Shown: one piece after another, positions 6,791 to 13,444 of the stretch
Numbering within the stretch: the stretch's first letter is position 1
Layout of the letters: each line of letters begins with the position of its first letter
DNA from: JAAZNO01 sp012798275
GTDB lineage: Bacteria > Chloroflexota > Anaerolineae > B4-G1 > SLSP01
Assembly: GCA_035347995.1 (NCBI GenBank)
Contig: DAOPQD010000053.1
Span: 1 to 22,515 of the forward strand
Reading direction: 5' to 3'
DNA length: 22,515 nucleotides
Notes under the pieces: model-generated
Database searches by the model: none
Seen by the model: the letters and a program-made list of their open reading frames with translations, nothing else
Told to the model about the DNA's origin: nothing
Translations under genes and position numbers: made by a program

Positions 6791-7945
6791 GTGCGCTTCG
6801 AATTTGCCACAGCCACCCGAATTGTCTTCGGCCCCGGCGCCCTGCGTGAAGTCGGCCCGCTGGCGGCAGACCTGGGAGCGCGTCCGCTGCTCGTCACTGG
6901 CAAGACGGCAGCGCGCGCCGGGCCGCTGCGAGCGCTGTTAAGGGCGCAAGGCCTCGATCCCGTGCCGTTCGCGGTCGAGGGTGAGCCGACGACGGTCGTC
7001 GTCCAGCAAGGCGTGGATCTGGCGCGACAGCACGGCTGCGATCTCGTCATCGGCTTCGGCGGCGGCAGCCCGCTCGACGCGGCCAAAGCGATCGCTGCCT
7101 TGCTGACCAATCCCGGCGCGCTGTTGACGTACCTTGAGGTCATCGGGGAGGGCCGCCCCCTGGCGCGCCCGGCGGCTCCGATCATCGCCATTCCCACGAC
7201 TGCCGGCACCGGGGCGGAAGTGACCCGGAACGCCGTCCTGGCCTCCCCAGAGCATGGCGTCAAAGTGAGCCTGCGCAGTCCGTTCATGCTCCCGCGCCTC
7301 GCCCTGGTGGACCCCGAACTCACCTGCAGCGTCCCGCCGGCCGTCACGGCCGGCACCGGCCTGGATGCCTTCACGCAACTGGTCGAGCCGTATGTCACGC
7401 CGGCCGCCAATCCTCTCACCGATGGGCTGTGCCGCGAAGGGATAGGGCGCGTCGTGCGTTCGTTGCGGCGCGCCTACCGGGACGGCAGCGATCTCCAGGC
7501 GCGCGAGGACATGGCGGTCGCCAGCCTCTTTGGCGGACTGGCGCTGGCGAACGCTAAACTGGGCGCGGTGCACGGCTTTGCGGGCGTGTTGGGTGGAGCG
7601 TTTCCCGCGCCGCATGGGGCCGTCTGCGGTCGCCTGCTGTCCGAAGTGATGGCGGTCAACGTCCGTGCGTTGCGAGAGCGCGCCCCCGCCGATCCCGCTC
7701 TGGCTCGCTACGAGGAGATCGCGCGCTGGTTGACCGGCGCTTCCGGGGCTCGCGCCGAGGACGCCGTCGCGTGGTGCGCGGCCCTGTGCCGCGATCTGGC
7801 GATCCCCGGCCTGGCAGCGTATGGCGTCACGCCCGCTGATTTCCCCCGTCTGGCGGCGGGGGCTTCTCGCGCCAGCAGCATGAAGGGCAATCCCATCGTC
7901 CTCACGGAGGCGGAATTGCTGGAGATTTTGAAGCGCGCCCTGTAG
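6791..7945 (+). CDS. iron-containing (group III) alcohol dehydrogenase
   Basis: NAD(P)-dependent oxidoreductase of the metal-dependent group III family, interconverting an alcohol and an aldehyde or ketone; 384 residues, as usual. The GTG start at 6791 follows an AAGGGGGGG run. The N-terminal half is the nucleotide-binding domain, with GGGSPLDAAKA at 90-100 and PTTAGTGAEVTRNAV at 135-149. The C-terminal helical half carries the metal site: Asp192, His261 and His275 are in place, while the second ligand position, often His, is Gln196 in GLDAFTQLVEPY. This TQLIE/TQLVE form is a known subgroup, so activity is likely, but metal choice (Fe or Zn) is uncertain. It follows the LsrG-like gene and is probably co-transcribed with it. 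A short frame and a lipoprotein gene follow. Confidence 0.93.
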   Translation: MRFEFATATRIVFGPGALREVGPLAADLGARPLLVTGKTAARAGPLRALLRAQGLDPVPFAVEGEPTTVVVQQGVDLARQHGCDLVIGFGGGSPLDAAKAIAALLTNPGALLTYLEVIGEGRPLARPAAPIIAIPTTAGTGAEVTRNAVLASPEHGVKVSLRSPFMLPRLALVDPELTCSVPPAVTAGTGLDAFTQLVEPYVTPAANPLTDGLCREGIGRVVRSLRRAYRDGSDLQAREDMAVASLFGGLALANAKLGAVHGFAGVLGGAFPAPHGAVCGRLLSEVMAVNVRALRERAPADPALARYEEIARWLTGASGARAEDAVAWCAALCRDLAIPGLAAYGVTPADFPRLAAGASRASSMKGNPIVLTEAELLEILKRAL

Positions 7946-7953
7946 GAGGCGAC

Positions 7954-8004
7954 ATGTTCCTGCGGCACATCACCGCGGATGAAAATGTGAGTTGTGAGTC
8001 GTGA
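7954..8004 (+). CDS. possible 16-codon leader peptide
   Basis: AGGAGG at 7944-7949, overlapping the end of the dehydrogenase gene, precedes an ATG by 4 nt. The frame MFLRHITADENVSCES ends at TGA 8002-8004, inside the GTGAG repeats. ENV lies at codons 10-12, as in the short frame at 5984. The strong ribosome binding site is the only positive evidence for translation. Confidence 0.2.
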   Translation: MFLRHITADENVSCES

Positions 8005-8032
8005 TCGCAGACTGCGACAGCTCTCGACTCAC
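7987..8032 (+). repeat. GTGAGTC heptamer leader repeat with inverted arms
   Basis: GTGAGTT, GTGAGTC and GTGATCG lie in phase at 7987-8007. GTGAGTCG at 7994-8001 pairs with CGACTCAC at 8025-8032, and TCGCAG/CTGCGA forms an inner stem. The element continues into CTCTATTTTCCGAAAAGGA (8037-8055), which carries the ribosome binding site of the next gene. Confidence 0.65.
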
Positions 8033-8062
8033 TGCTCTCTATTTTCCGAAAAGGATTTTCGA

Positions 8063-9271
8063 ATGTACAGAAAAGTTTTGCTTCCCCTGATCCTGCTTGG
8101 AGCATTGTTGTTGAGTTTGTCCGCCTGCCAGACGGGCGCTGCAGAGGAGCCTCTCGTCGGCGCGAGTCGCTCCGGCGCCCTCCATGAGACGAGCGCGGGG
8201 GCCTTGATGGATTTCACGGTGACGGTAGCGCATGCCGGCGACCCCGTGGGGCTGGACTTCCGGGGCGTGCTGACCTCGGGCAAGGTGCAGGTGCTGCTCG
8301 AAGACGCAGAGCATCAGCCGGTGTTTCAGCGCACGGTGGATCAGCCCGGCTCTTTTGCCGTGAATAACGTCCTCTATCCGCAGGCGGGGACGTACACGTT
8401 GGGTCTCACCTGGGAAGGGCCGGTGGATCTGCCCCAGTACGAGCTGCAGTGGAAGCCGTATCCCATCACCGCGGCGCAGGTCACGCCGCTGGCGCTTCTG
8501 GGCGGGGTGGGGATGGTGCTGGTGGCGGCGGGATACGTCGCCTATGCGGGGAAGCGCCGGCTGAACTGGGGCTATCTGGGCCTCGGAGCGCTTGCCTGGG
8601 GGGTGACCGTCGCGCTCAAATTTCTGTGGGCCGTGCCGTTGAACGCCCCGATCTACAACGCGCTGACCGGGGCTTTGCCGGAATCCATTGCCATGCCGCT
8701 GTTTTACATCTACGTGGGGTTGCTCACCGGCATGACGGAGGTGCTGCTGACGTGGCTGGTGGTGCGCTACACCCGGCTGGGACAGGTCCCCTGGGGGAAG
8801 GCGCTGGCTTTTGGCATCGGTTTTGGCGCGGTGGAGGCGTTGTTGCTGGGCTTCAGCTCGCTTTCCAGCATCATCACCGCGCTGGCGATGCCCGAGGCGC
8901 TGCCGACCGACGTGCTGACGCAGTTGGCGGCGGCGAACAATCCGCTGTGGGGGGTAGCGCCCATCGTGGAGCGTTTCTTCACCTGCCTGATCCACATCTT
9001 CTGCAATGTGGCGCTTTTCTACGGGGCAGTGAAGAAAGAGGCCCGCTGGTTCTGGCTGAGCTTCCTGTTCAAAAGCGGCATTGATGCGGTGGCGGCCTTC
9101 GCCCAGCTGTGGGGTCTCACCGAGCTCTGGCGCATCTGGCTCATCGAGGCCCTCGTTGTCGTCTGGGGGCTGCTGGGTTGGTGGGGAGCGCGCTGGGTGC
9201 GAGAGCATTATCCGGCGGGCGCCGCAACGGAGCCCGAAGCGGTGGCAGACGCTCCCGTTCATGCGGGGTAA
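8063..9271 (+). CDS. lipoprotein with beta-rich domain fused to a YhfC-like membrane domain
   Basis: A 402-residue envelope protein. The start at 8063 has AAAAGGA at 8049-8055, 7 nt upstream. A lipoprotein-type signal ends in LSAC with Cys22. Residues about 30-130 form a soluble beta-rich extracytoplasmic domain ending YTLGLTWEGPV...YELQW. From residue 140 on come about seven hydrophobic segments resembling the YhfC family (PF10086, annotated as putative intramembrane metalloproteases). Conserved-looking polar residues inside membrane segments are Glu226 (GMTEVLLTWLVVRY), Glu258 (GFGAVEALLLG), Glu303-Arg304 and His311 (ERFFTCLIHI). YhfC proteins are normally only the membrane part, so the N-terminal lipid-anchored domain is unusual. 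A terminator follows. Protease activity is unproven for the family. Confidence 0.75.
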   Translation: MYRKVLLPLILLGALLLSLSACQTGAAEEPLVGASRSGALHETSAGALMDFTVTVAHAGDPVGLDFRGVLTSGKVQVLLEDAEHQPVFQRTVDQPGSFAVNNVLYPQAGTYTLGLTWEGPVDLPQYELQWKPYPITAAQVTPLALLGGVGMVLVAAGYVAYAGKRRLNWGYLGLGALAWGVTVALKFLWAVPLNAPIYNALTGALPESIAMPLFYIYVGLLTGMTEVLLTWLVVRYTRLGQVPWGKALAFGIGFGAVEALLLGFSSLSSIITALAMPEALPTDVLTQLAAANNPLWGVAPIVERFFTCLIHIFCNVALFYGAVKKEARWFWLSFLFKSGIDAVAAFAQLWGLTELWRIWLIEALVVVWGLLGWWGARWVREHYPAGAATEPEAVADAPVHAG

Positions 9272-9321
9272 AATCGAGGTGGGCTGCTCAAATCACGCGC
9301 TTCAGCATGGCTGTCGGCATC

Positions 9322-9350
9322 AGGCTGGGGATGCTATTCCCAGCCTTTTG
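9322..9350 (+). terminator. intrinsic terminator after the YhfC-like gene
   Basis: AGGCTGGG at 9322-9329 pairs perfectly with CCCAGCCT at 9339-9346, with a 9-nt loop, followed by TTTT (9346-9349). It lies about 50 bp after the stop codon and just before the next promoter. Confidence 0.75.
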
Positions 9351-9359
9351 TCCCCAATC

Positions 9360-9387
9360 TTGACGCTCGTTCAGAACGGTGGATAAT
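9360..9387 (+). promoter_or_regulatory. promoter giving a probably leaderless mRNA
   Basis: TTGACG at 9360-9365 and GATAAT at 9382-9387 are separated by 16 nt. Initiation 7-9 nt after the -10 box would fall at 9394-9396, on the start codon ATG 9396. No Shine-Dalgarno sequence fits this start, which agrees with leaderless translation. Confidence 0.6.
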
Positions 9388-9395
9388 GACACTTG

Positions 9396-11342
9396 ATGCT
9401 TACACAGGTTACCAATCACAAAGCGGCGAAGCCAGCGTTGCTGTTCTGGGTGGGATTGTTGCTCTTGACGGCGGCGCTCTACGCTCCGGCGTTGCGCTTC
9501 GGCTTTATCTGGGATGACCCCGTGTGGTTTGGGCGCGTCGTGGGGAAATCCCTCGGCGAGCTGCTGGCCCCGCTGCCGGAATACCACTTTTATCGCCCCG
9601 GAACCCTGCTCATCAATCGGCTTTTCATGCGGGCGGACGGGACGTTCGACGCCCTGCCGCTGCACGCTTTTCAGATTGCGGTGCACCTCCTCAATGTGGC
9701 GTTGGTAGCGCGTGTGGGCCGCACCCTGCGGCTGGGACGTCCCCTCACGCGCGGGACGGCGCTGTTGTTCGCGCTCTACCCCCTCTCGCATCAAGCCGTG
9801 GCCTGGGCCGCGCCGCAGCAAAGCTGGGTCACTTTCTTCATGCTGGTGACGGTATGGCAGTATCTAGAAGCGCGCCGACGCGCCTCGAAGCTGGCATTGA
9901 CGGCGGCGTTGCTGGCGTACCTCGCCGCCATTGCGGTGCAGGAAAGCGCCGTGCAGTTGCTGCCCTGGCTGCTGCTCCTCGAATGGCGCGAGTCTCGCTC
10001 CTGGCGCACCTGGCGGCGTTCGCCGGCGTTATGGCTCTTCGCGCCGGTCACCGTGGCCTATCTGCTCTTCTGGATTCAGGCCCCCAAGTATGAAGGCGTC
10101 ACGGGATTGGCTCTGGAACCTGAAGTGCTGTGGTATCTGCTCCAGGGGCTGGTTTTTCCAATGGTCGGCTTTGTGCAGGGATTCCCCGTCATGTCGCCGG
10201 CCTCGCTGCACCTGTTCATGCTCGCCGGGGCGGGCGGATTGCTGCTGCTGTTGTCCCTGCGACGCCGCTGGTGGCTCCTCGGCCTTGGCTTGAGCTGGTA
10301 CGGCCTTCAACTGCTCTCGACCTATGTGGGCCTGAGTTATGCCTACGTGAACCTTTCCTCGCGCCTGTTCTACTTGAGCGCCTTTGGCGCTGCCTTGCTG
10401 TGGGCGGGAGCGCTGCTGCCGGCGGCTCGCCAACGTCGCGGGCGTCTGGTAGGGAAGCTCGCCCTGGTGTTGGTGGCCGTGCAGAGTGTGCTCTTGCTCC
10501 TGAGTTTTCAGCGGATGTACGAACACGGCGCCGCGTTGCAGGCGCAGCTGGTGAAGGCGTTGGCGGAGGGAGGCCCCGCGCGCTCCGCGCTGGTGATTAA
10601 CTATCCTGATCGCTATACGCCGCGTCGGGCGCCCTATCCGCTGGGGTATTGGGGCATGACTTTGGCGCCCGTGCGGGTCACCTTGGGCGATTTTGCCGCG
10701 CTGAGCACGGGCGTCGCGCCCCTTACGGAGAGCTGGAGTGTGCCCGCTCTGGGCCCGGAAGCGCAGCAGCTCGGCCCTTATCACGTGGACATGCGCGGCG
10801 GGCCGGTCGTGGAAGCTACGGTGTACGAGCGAGCGCGGCAGCTGGATGCCACTTATGTCACGCAATATCACGCGGATGGCGCGATGACGCTGCACTACGC
10901 GGGGAACGTGTCTCCCTCCGCGGGAGAGGCCGTTGGCTGGAAAGCGCAGTTTGGCGGCGTCGCGCGCCTGCTGCAGGCTGAGCCGGTGTGGGATGGCGCG
11001 GTCTTGCGCGTGCGCCTGCTGTGGCAGGCGTTGGGGACCGGGGCCTCGACCGATAGTGTTTTCGTGCATCTGGCGGCGCCCGAGGTGTTGCCCGTGGCGC
11101 AGGCCGATGGCGCGCCGGGGTGGGGGCTTTTTCCCCTCTGGACCTGGCGGGCAGGGGATCTCATCGAAGAGGAGCGCGTTTTCACGGCCGTCGCCGGTTC
11201 TTTGCCGCCCGGCGTCTACAACATCAACATCGGCGTTTACAATTGGGAGACGCAATCCCGCGCCGCGACCTGGCTCCCCGATGGGACGCGCCTCCCTGAG
11301 GACTACTTCACGCTGGGACAGGTGCGCATCGGTGAACCCTGA
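9396..11342 (+). CDS. GT-C family membrane glycosyltransferase with C-terminal beta-rich domain
   Basis: A 648-residue polytopic membrane protein of the GT-C superfamily (protein O-mannosyltransferase/ArnT/TMTC-like), which transfer sugars from lipid-phosphate donors on the outer face of the membrane. The first helix spans about 14-34 and leads into IWDDPVWF with Asp40-Asp41, the acidic pair in the first outer loop typical of GT-C catalysis. Then come FYRPGTLLINRLF, HAFQIAVHLLNVALVARV and HPL-like HQAVAWAAPQQSW, as in the TMTC/PMT group. About ten hydrophobic segments extend to residue 375. The last 270 residues are soluble; the end (LRVRLLWQA, FVHLA, GVYNINIGVYN) is a beta-sandwich seen at the C-terminus of many Chloroflexota glycosyltransferases. 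TTG at 9393 is an alternative start; ATG 9396 is preferred because of the promoter position. The acceptor is unknown. Confidence 0.8.
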   Translation: MLTQVTNHKAAKPALLFWVGLLLLTAALYAPALRFGFIWDDPVWFGRVVGKSLGELLAPLPEYHFYRPGTLLINRLFMRADGTFDALPLHAFQIAVHLLNVALVARVGRTLRLGRPLTRGTALLFALYPLSHQAVAWAAPQQSWVTFFMLVTVWQYLEARRRASKLALTAALLAYLAAIAVQESAVQLLPWLLLLEWRESRSWRTWRRSPALWLFAPVTVAYLLFWIQAPKYEGVTGLALEPEVLWYLLQGLVFPMVGFVQGFPVMSPASLHLFMLAGAGGLLLLLSLRRRWWLLGLGLSWYGLQLLSTYVGLSYAYVNLSSRLFYLSAFGAALLWAGALLPAARQRRGRLVGKLALVLVAVQSVLLLLSFQRMYEHGAALQAQLVKALAEGGPARSALVINYPDRYTPRRAPYPLGYWGMTLAPVRVTLGDFAALSTGVAPLTESWSVPALGPEAQQLGPYHVDMRGGPVVEATVYERARQLDATYVTQYHADGAMTLHYAGNVSPSAGEAVGWKAQFGGVARLLQAEPVWDGAVLRVRLLWQALGTGASTDSVFVHLAAPEVLPVAQADGAPGWGLFPLWTWRAGDLIEEERVFTAVAGSLPPGVYNINIGVYNWETQSRAATWLPDGTRLPEDYFTLGQVRIGEP

Positions 11343-12126
11343 GCAGATCGGCCTCTCCACCGCCTGTTTTTATCCCCACACCCTCACGGAAGACGCGCTC
11401 GATCTTGCCGCTGAGTTGGGCTTTTCCCTCGTCGAGGTTTTCCTGCAGACGGAGAGCGAGTATCGGCTCGATTTTGCGGCGGTGCTGGCGCAGCGCGCGC
11501 GGGCGAGCGGCGTGCGGATCCACTCGCTGCACCTCTACGCGACGCTCTTCGACCTTTGGTCCCCCTACGCCCGCATGCGCGAGGAGACCCGCGCGCGTTT
11601 TCTGCAGCTGCTGGAGGTGGCCACACACGTCGGAGCGCGGGCCCTCACCTGGCATGGCCTGCGGCTTGGAATTGACGATCCTGCGCTGGTCGGCCCGTTT
11701 CTGGAGAGCACGGCCTGGGCGGCAGAAGCGGCGCACGCCGCCGGGCTCACCCTGTGTGTGGAGAACGTCAGCTGGTGCTACCTGCGGCGGCCAGAACATG
11801 TTGCCGTCCTCAAAGGTTTGGGCGCGCCGTTGGGGTTCACCTTCGACAGTTTCCAGGCGGCGGAAAGCGGCGTCGCGCCGGAGGCGTTGATCGCGGCGAT
11901 GAATGGGGCGCTCACGACCGTGCACCTGGCGGATTTCGCGCCCGCCGGCCCGCGCCATCTCTTGCCGGGTAGGGGGATCATGGATTGGCCCGGCGTCTTC
12001 GCTGCCCTGCGTCGCGTGGCCTACGCCGGGCCCTTGCTGATCGAGATTGCCGGGCTGGATGCGCCGGAGACCTTGCTTGAAGCGCGCCGCTTCATCGAGG
12101 CCGGCTTGCGCTCCTGCTCTCGGTGA
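11332..12126 (+). CDS. xylose-isomerase-like TIM barrel (sugar phosphate isomerase/epimerase)
   Basis: A 264-residue cytoplasmic TIM barrel of the AP-endonuclease 2 / xylose-isomerase-like family (PF01261), whose members isomerise or epimerise sugars, inositols or related compounds. The GTG start at 11332 overlaps the end of the glycosyltransferase gene by 11 bp, giving the family-typical N-terminus NPEQIGLSTACFYPHT and suggesting translational coupling. Metal-ligand positions are in order: Glu144 (CVENVSW), Asp172 (FTFDSFQA), His198 (TVHLADF) and Glu238 (LIEIAG). HSLHLYATLFDLW and LTWHGLR supply active-site histidines. PGRGIMDWPGVF is the usual loop before the last strand. It ends 14 bp from the convergent small gene at 12141, with no obvious terminator. 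The substrate cannot be stated; nearby genes suggest sugar metabolism. Confidence 0.85.
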   Translation: MNPEQIGLSTACFYPHTLTEDALDLAAELGFSLVEVFLQTESEYRLDFAAVLAQRARASGVRIHSLHLYATLFDLWSPYARMREETRARFLQLLEVATHVGARALTWHGLRLGIDDPALVGPFLESTAWAAEAAHAAGLTLCVENVSWCYLRRPEHVAVLKGLGAPLGFTFDSFQAAESGVAPEALIAAMNGALTTVHLADFAPAGPRHLLPGRGIMDWPGVFAALRRVAYAGPLLIEIAGLDAPETLLEARRFIEAGLRSCSR

Positions 12127-12140
12127 CCTGCGACGCGGGA

Positions 12141-12485
12141 TCAGTCGGTGGCGGTCGGCAGCGGCGTGCCGCCTGGCAGGTAGATGTTCGCTTCGGCGGG
12201 AAGCAGCTGCACGCCTGGCCCGTAGGCGGTGCGCAGAGCGTTGTTGATGGCGGTGACCACCTGCGCCAGCTGCGCGACATCGTTCACGTCGCCCCGGTAC
12301 ACATTTTCCTTGCGCTCGTCGTCCCGCTGGACAAAGTGCACCCACGCTACCGAGCCATCCTTTTTCCGCTTGGCGATCAACTTGTAGATCCCCACCTGTG
12401 GGATGTGCGGCGTGACCCATCCCCCGGCGAATTCCTCACCTGGTTCAATCTGCATCAGCGCCGGCGGTAGCTGCATGAATTTCAT
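12141..12485 (-). CDS. small hypothetical protein
   Basis: A 114-residue protein I do not recognise. It has no signal peptide or membrane segment. The middle part reads as a compact alpha/beta unit: IYKLIAKRKKDGSVAWVHFVQR, a basic turn, then a helix VAQLAQVVTAINNALRTAYG. The ends are proline-rich (LPPALMQIEPGE and LPGGTPLPTATD). It lies 45 bp downstream of the PEP-hydrolase-like gene in the same direction, so it is probably the last gene of that operon. The ribosome binding site is poor (AGGGA about 15 nt upstream), and a second in-frame ATG three codons later is an alternative start. Coding potential is supported by codon-position GC bias similar to its neighbours and by its position. Confidence 0.6.
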   Translation of the reverse strand: MKFMQLPPALMQIEPGEEFAGGWVTPHIPQVGIYKLIAKRKKDGSVAWVHFVQRDDERKENVYRGDVNDVAQLAQVVTAINNALRTAYGPGVQLLPAEANIYLPGGTPLPTATD

Positions 12486-12530
12486 GGCGTTATCAGATCA
12501 TCCCTGGCCCATGACGACGGAGGCTCGCCG

Positions 12531-13364
12531 TCACGCCAGCTTCAGCGCCTTGAACTCCTCCACCTGCCGGGTAATGGCGCGTTCAGTGGGCAGTCGCTCG
12601 ATGCTCGAGGCGCCGAAGAAACCCACGATACCCGGCATCCGCGCCAGCGCGATCCCCACGTTCTCCGGCTCGTCGAAGACGCCGCCGTGACAGATGACCA
12701 GGATGTTGTCGCGGATGGTTTTCCCCGCCTCGTAGACTTCCATCACTTTGGCGATTGCCTCGTCCATCGTCATGGCCTTGCCCGCGCCGATGGAGCCGGA
12801 GGTGGTGAGCCCGACGTGCGCGACCAGCACGTCCGCCCCGACCTCTGCCATGGCGCGCGCGTCATCCGCGTTGAAGACATAGGGCGTCGTGAGCAGGTCC
12901 AGCTGGTGCGCGATGGCGATGGCTTCGATTTCCTTGTCGTAGCCCATGCCGGTGGCTTCCAGATTGGCCCGGAAGACGCCGTCAATCAGCCCCACCGTGG
13001 GGAAGTTCTGCACGCCGGTAAAGCCCATCTCCTTGAGTTGCTTGATGAAGAGGGGCATCAGTCGGAAGGGGTCCGTCCCGCAGACGCCCGCCAGCACCGG
13101 CGTGTCTTTGACGATTGGCAGCACCTCCGCCGCCATCTCCACCACGATGCCGTTCGCATCGCCGTAGGGCATGAGTCCCGCCAGCGAGCCGCGTCCCGCC
13201 ATGCGGTAGCGGCCGGAGTTGTAGATGATGATGAGATCCGCACCACCCTTCTCGGCGAACTTGGCGGAGATGCCTGTCCCCGCGCCGCAGCCCACGATGG
13301 GCTTTTCCGCTGCCACCTGCGCTCGCAAGCGGCGTAAGGCTTCTTTACGAGTGATGAAGGCCAT
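12531..13364 (-). CDS. PEP-hydrolase-like TIM-barrel protein (Tm-1 C-terminal half type)
   Basis: A 277-residue cytoplasmic TIM-barrel protein of the phosphoenolpyruvate hydrolase-like family (PF09370). The start at 13364 has AAGGAG at 13372-13377, 7 nt upstream, and begins MAFITRKEALRRLR. A longer frame to 13448 would only translate the heptamer repeat (PITHH... residues) and is rejected. Family motifs are present: PIVGCGAGTGISAKFAEKGG, IIYNSGRYRMAGRGS, LAGVCGTDPFR, GFTGVQNFPTVGLIDG, LVAHVGLTTSGSIGA and the end ICHGGVFDEPENV. In tomato Tm-1 and its fungal relatives this domain is fused behind a UPF0261 domain; here the UPF0261 gene lies upstream in the same operon. The catalytic activity of the family is not firmly established, so the name is only a label. 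Confidence 0.9.
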   Translation of the reverse strand: MAFITRKEALRRLRAQVAAEKPIVGCGAGTGISAKFAEKGGADLIIIYNSGRYRMAGRGSLAGLMPYGDANGIVVEMAAEVLPIVKDTPVLAGVCGTDPFRLMPLFIKQLKEMGFTGVQNFPTVGLIDGVFRANLEATGMGYDKEIEAIAIAHQLDLLTTPYVFNADDARAMAEVGADVLVAHVGLTTSGSIGAGKAMTMDEAIAKVMEVYEAGKTIRDNILVICHGGVFDEPENVGIALARMPGIVGFFGASSIERLPTERAITRQVEEFKALKLA

Positions 13365-13381
13365 AGTTTTGCTCCTTGTCT

Positions 13382-13416
13382 GGTAATGGGTAATGGGTAA
13401 TGGGTGATGGGTAATG
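13382..13416 (-). repeat. CATTACC heptamer array in the leader of the PEP-hydrolase-like gene
   Basis: Five exact-phase heptamers are present on the minus strand: CATTACC four times and one CATCACC. The array ends 5 nt before the AAGGAG ribosome binding site of the gene starting at 13364. Another G-rich stretch on the + strand (13417-13436) joins it to the kelch gene stop. Confidence 0.9.
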
Positions 13417-13444
13417 GGGGGCTGGGCCATGGGGAAGGGCAGGC

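Noticed and set aside
6277..7419. A 380-codon minus-strand frame opposite the alcohol dehydrogenase gene
   Set aside because: It reads through the repeat leaders and the antisense of two real genes, with low-complexity Ser/Pro/Arg sequence.
13382..13416. A CRISPR-like or satellite array
   Set aside because: The units are 7 nt with no spacers, and no cas gene is present; it is a short tandem repeat.
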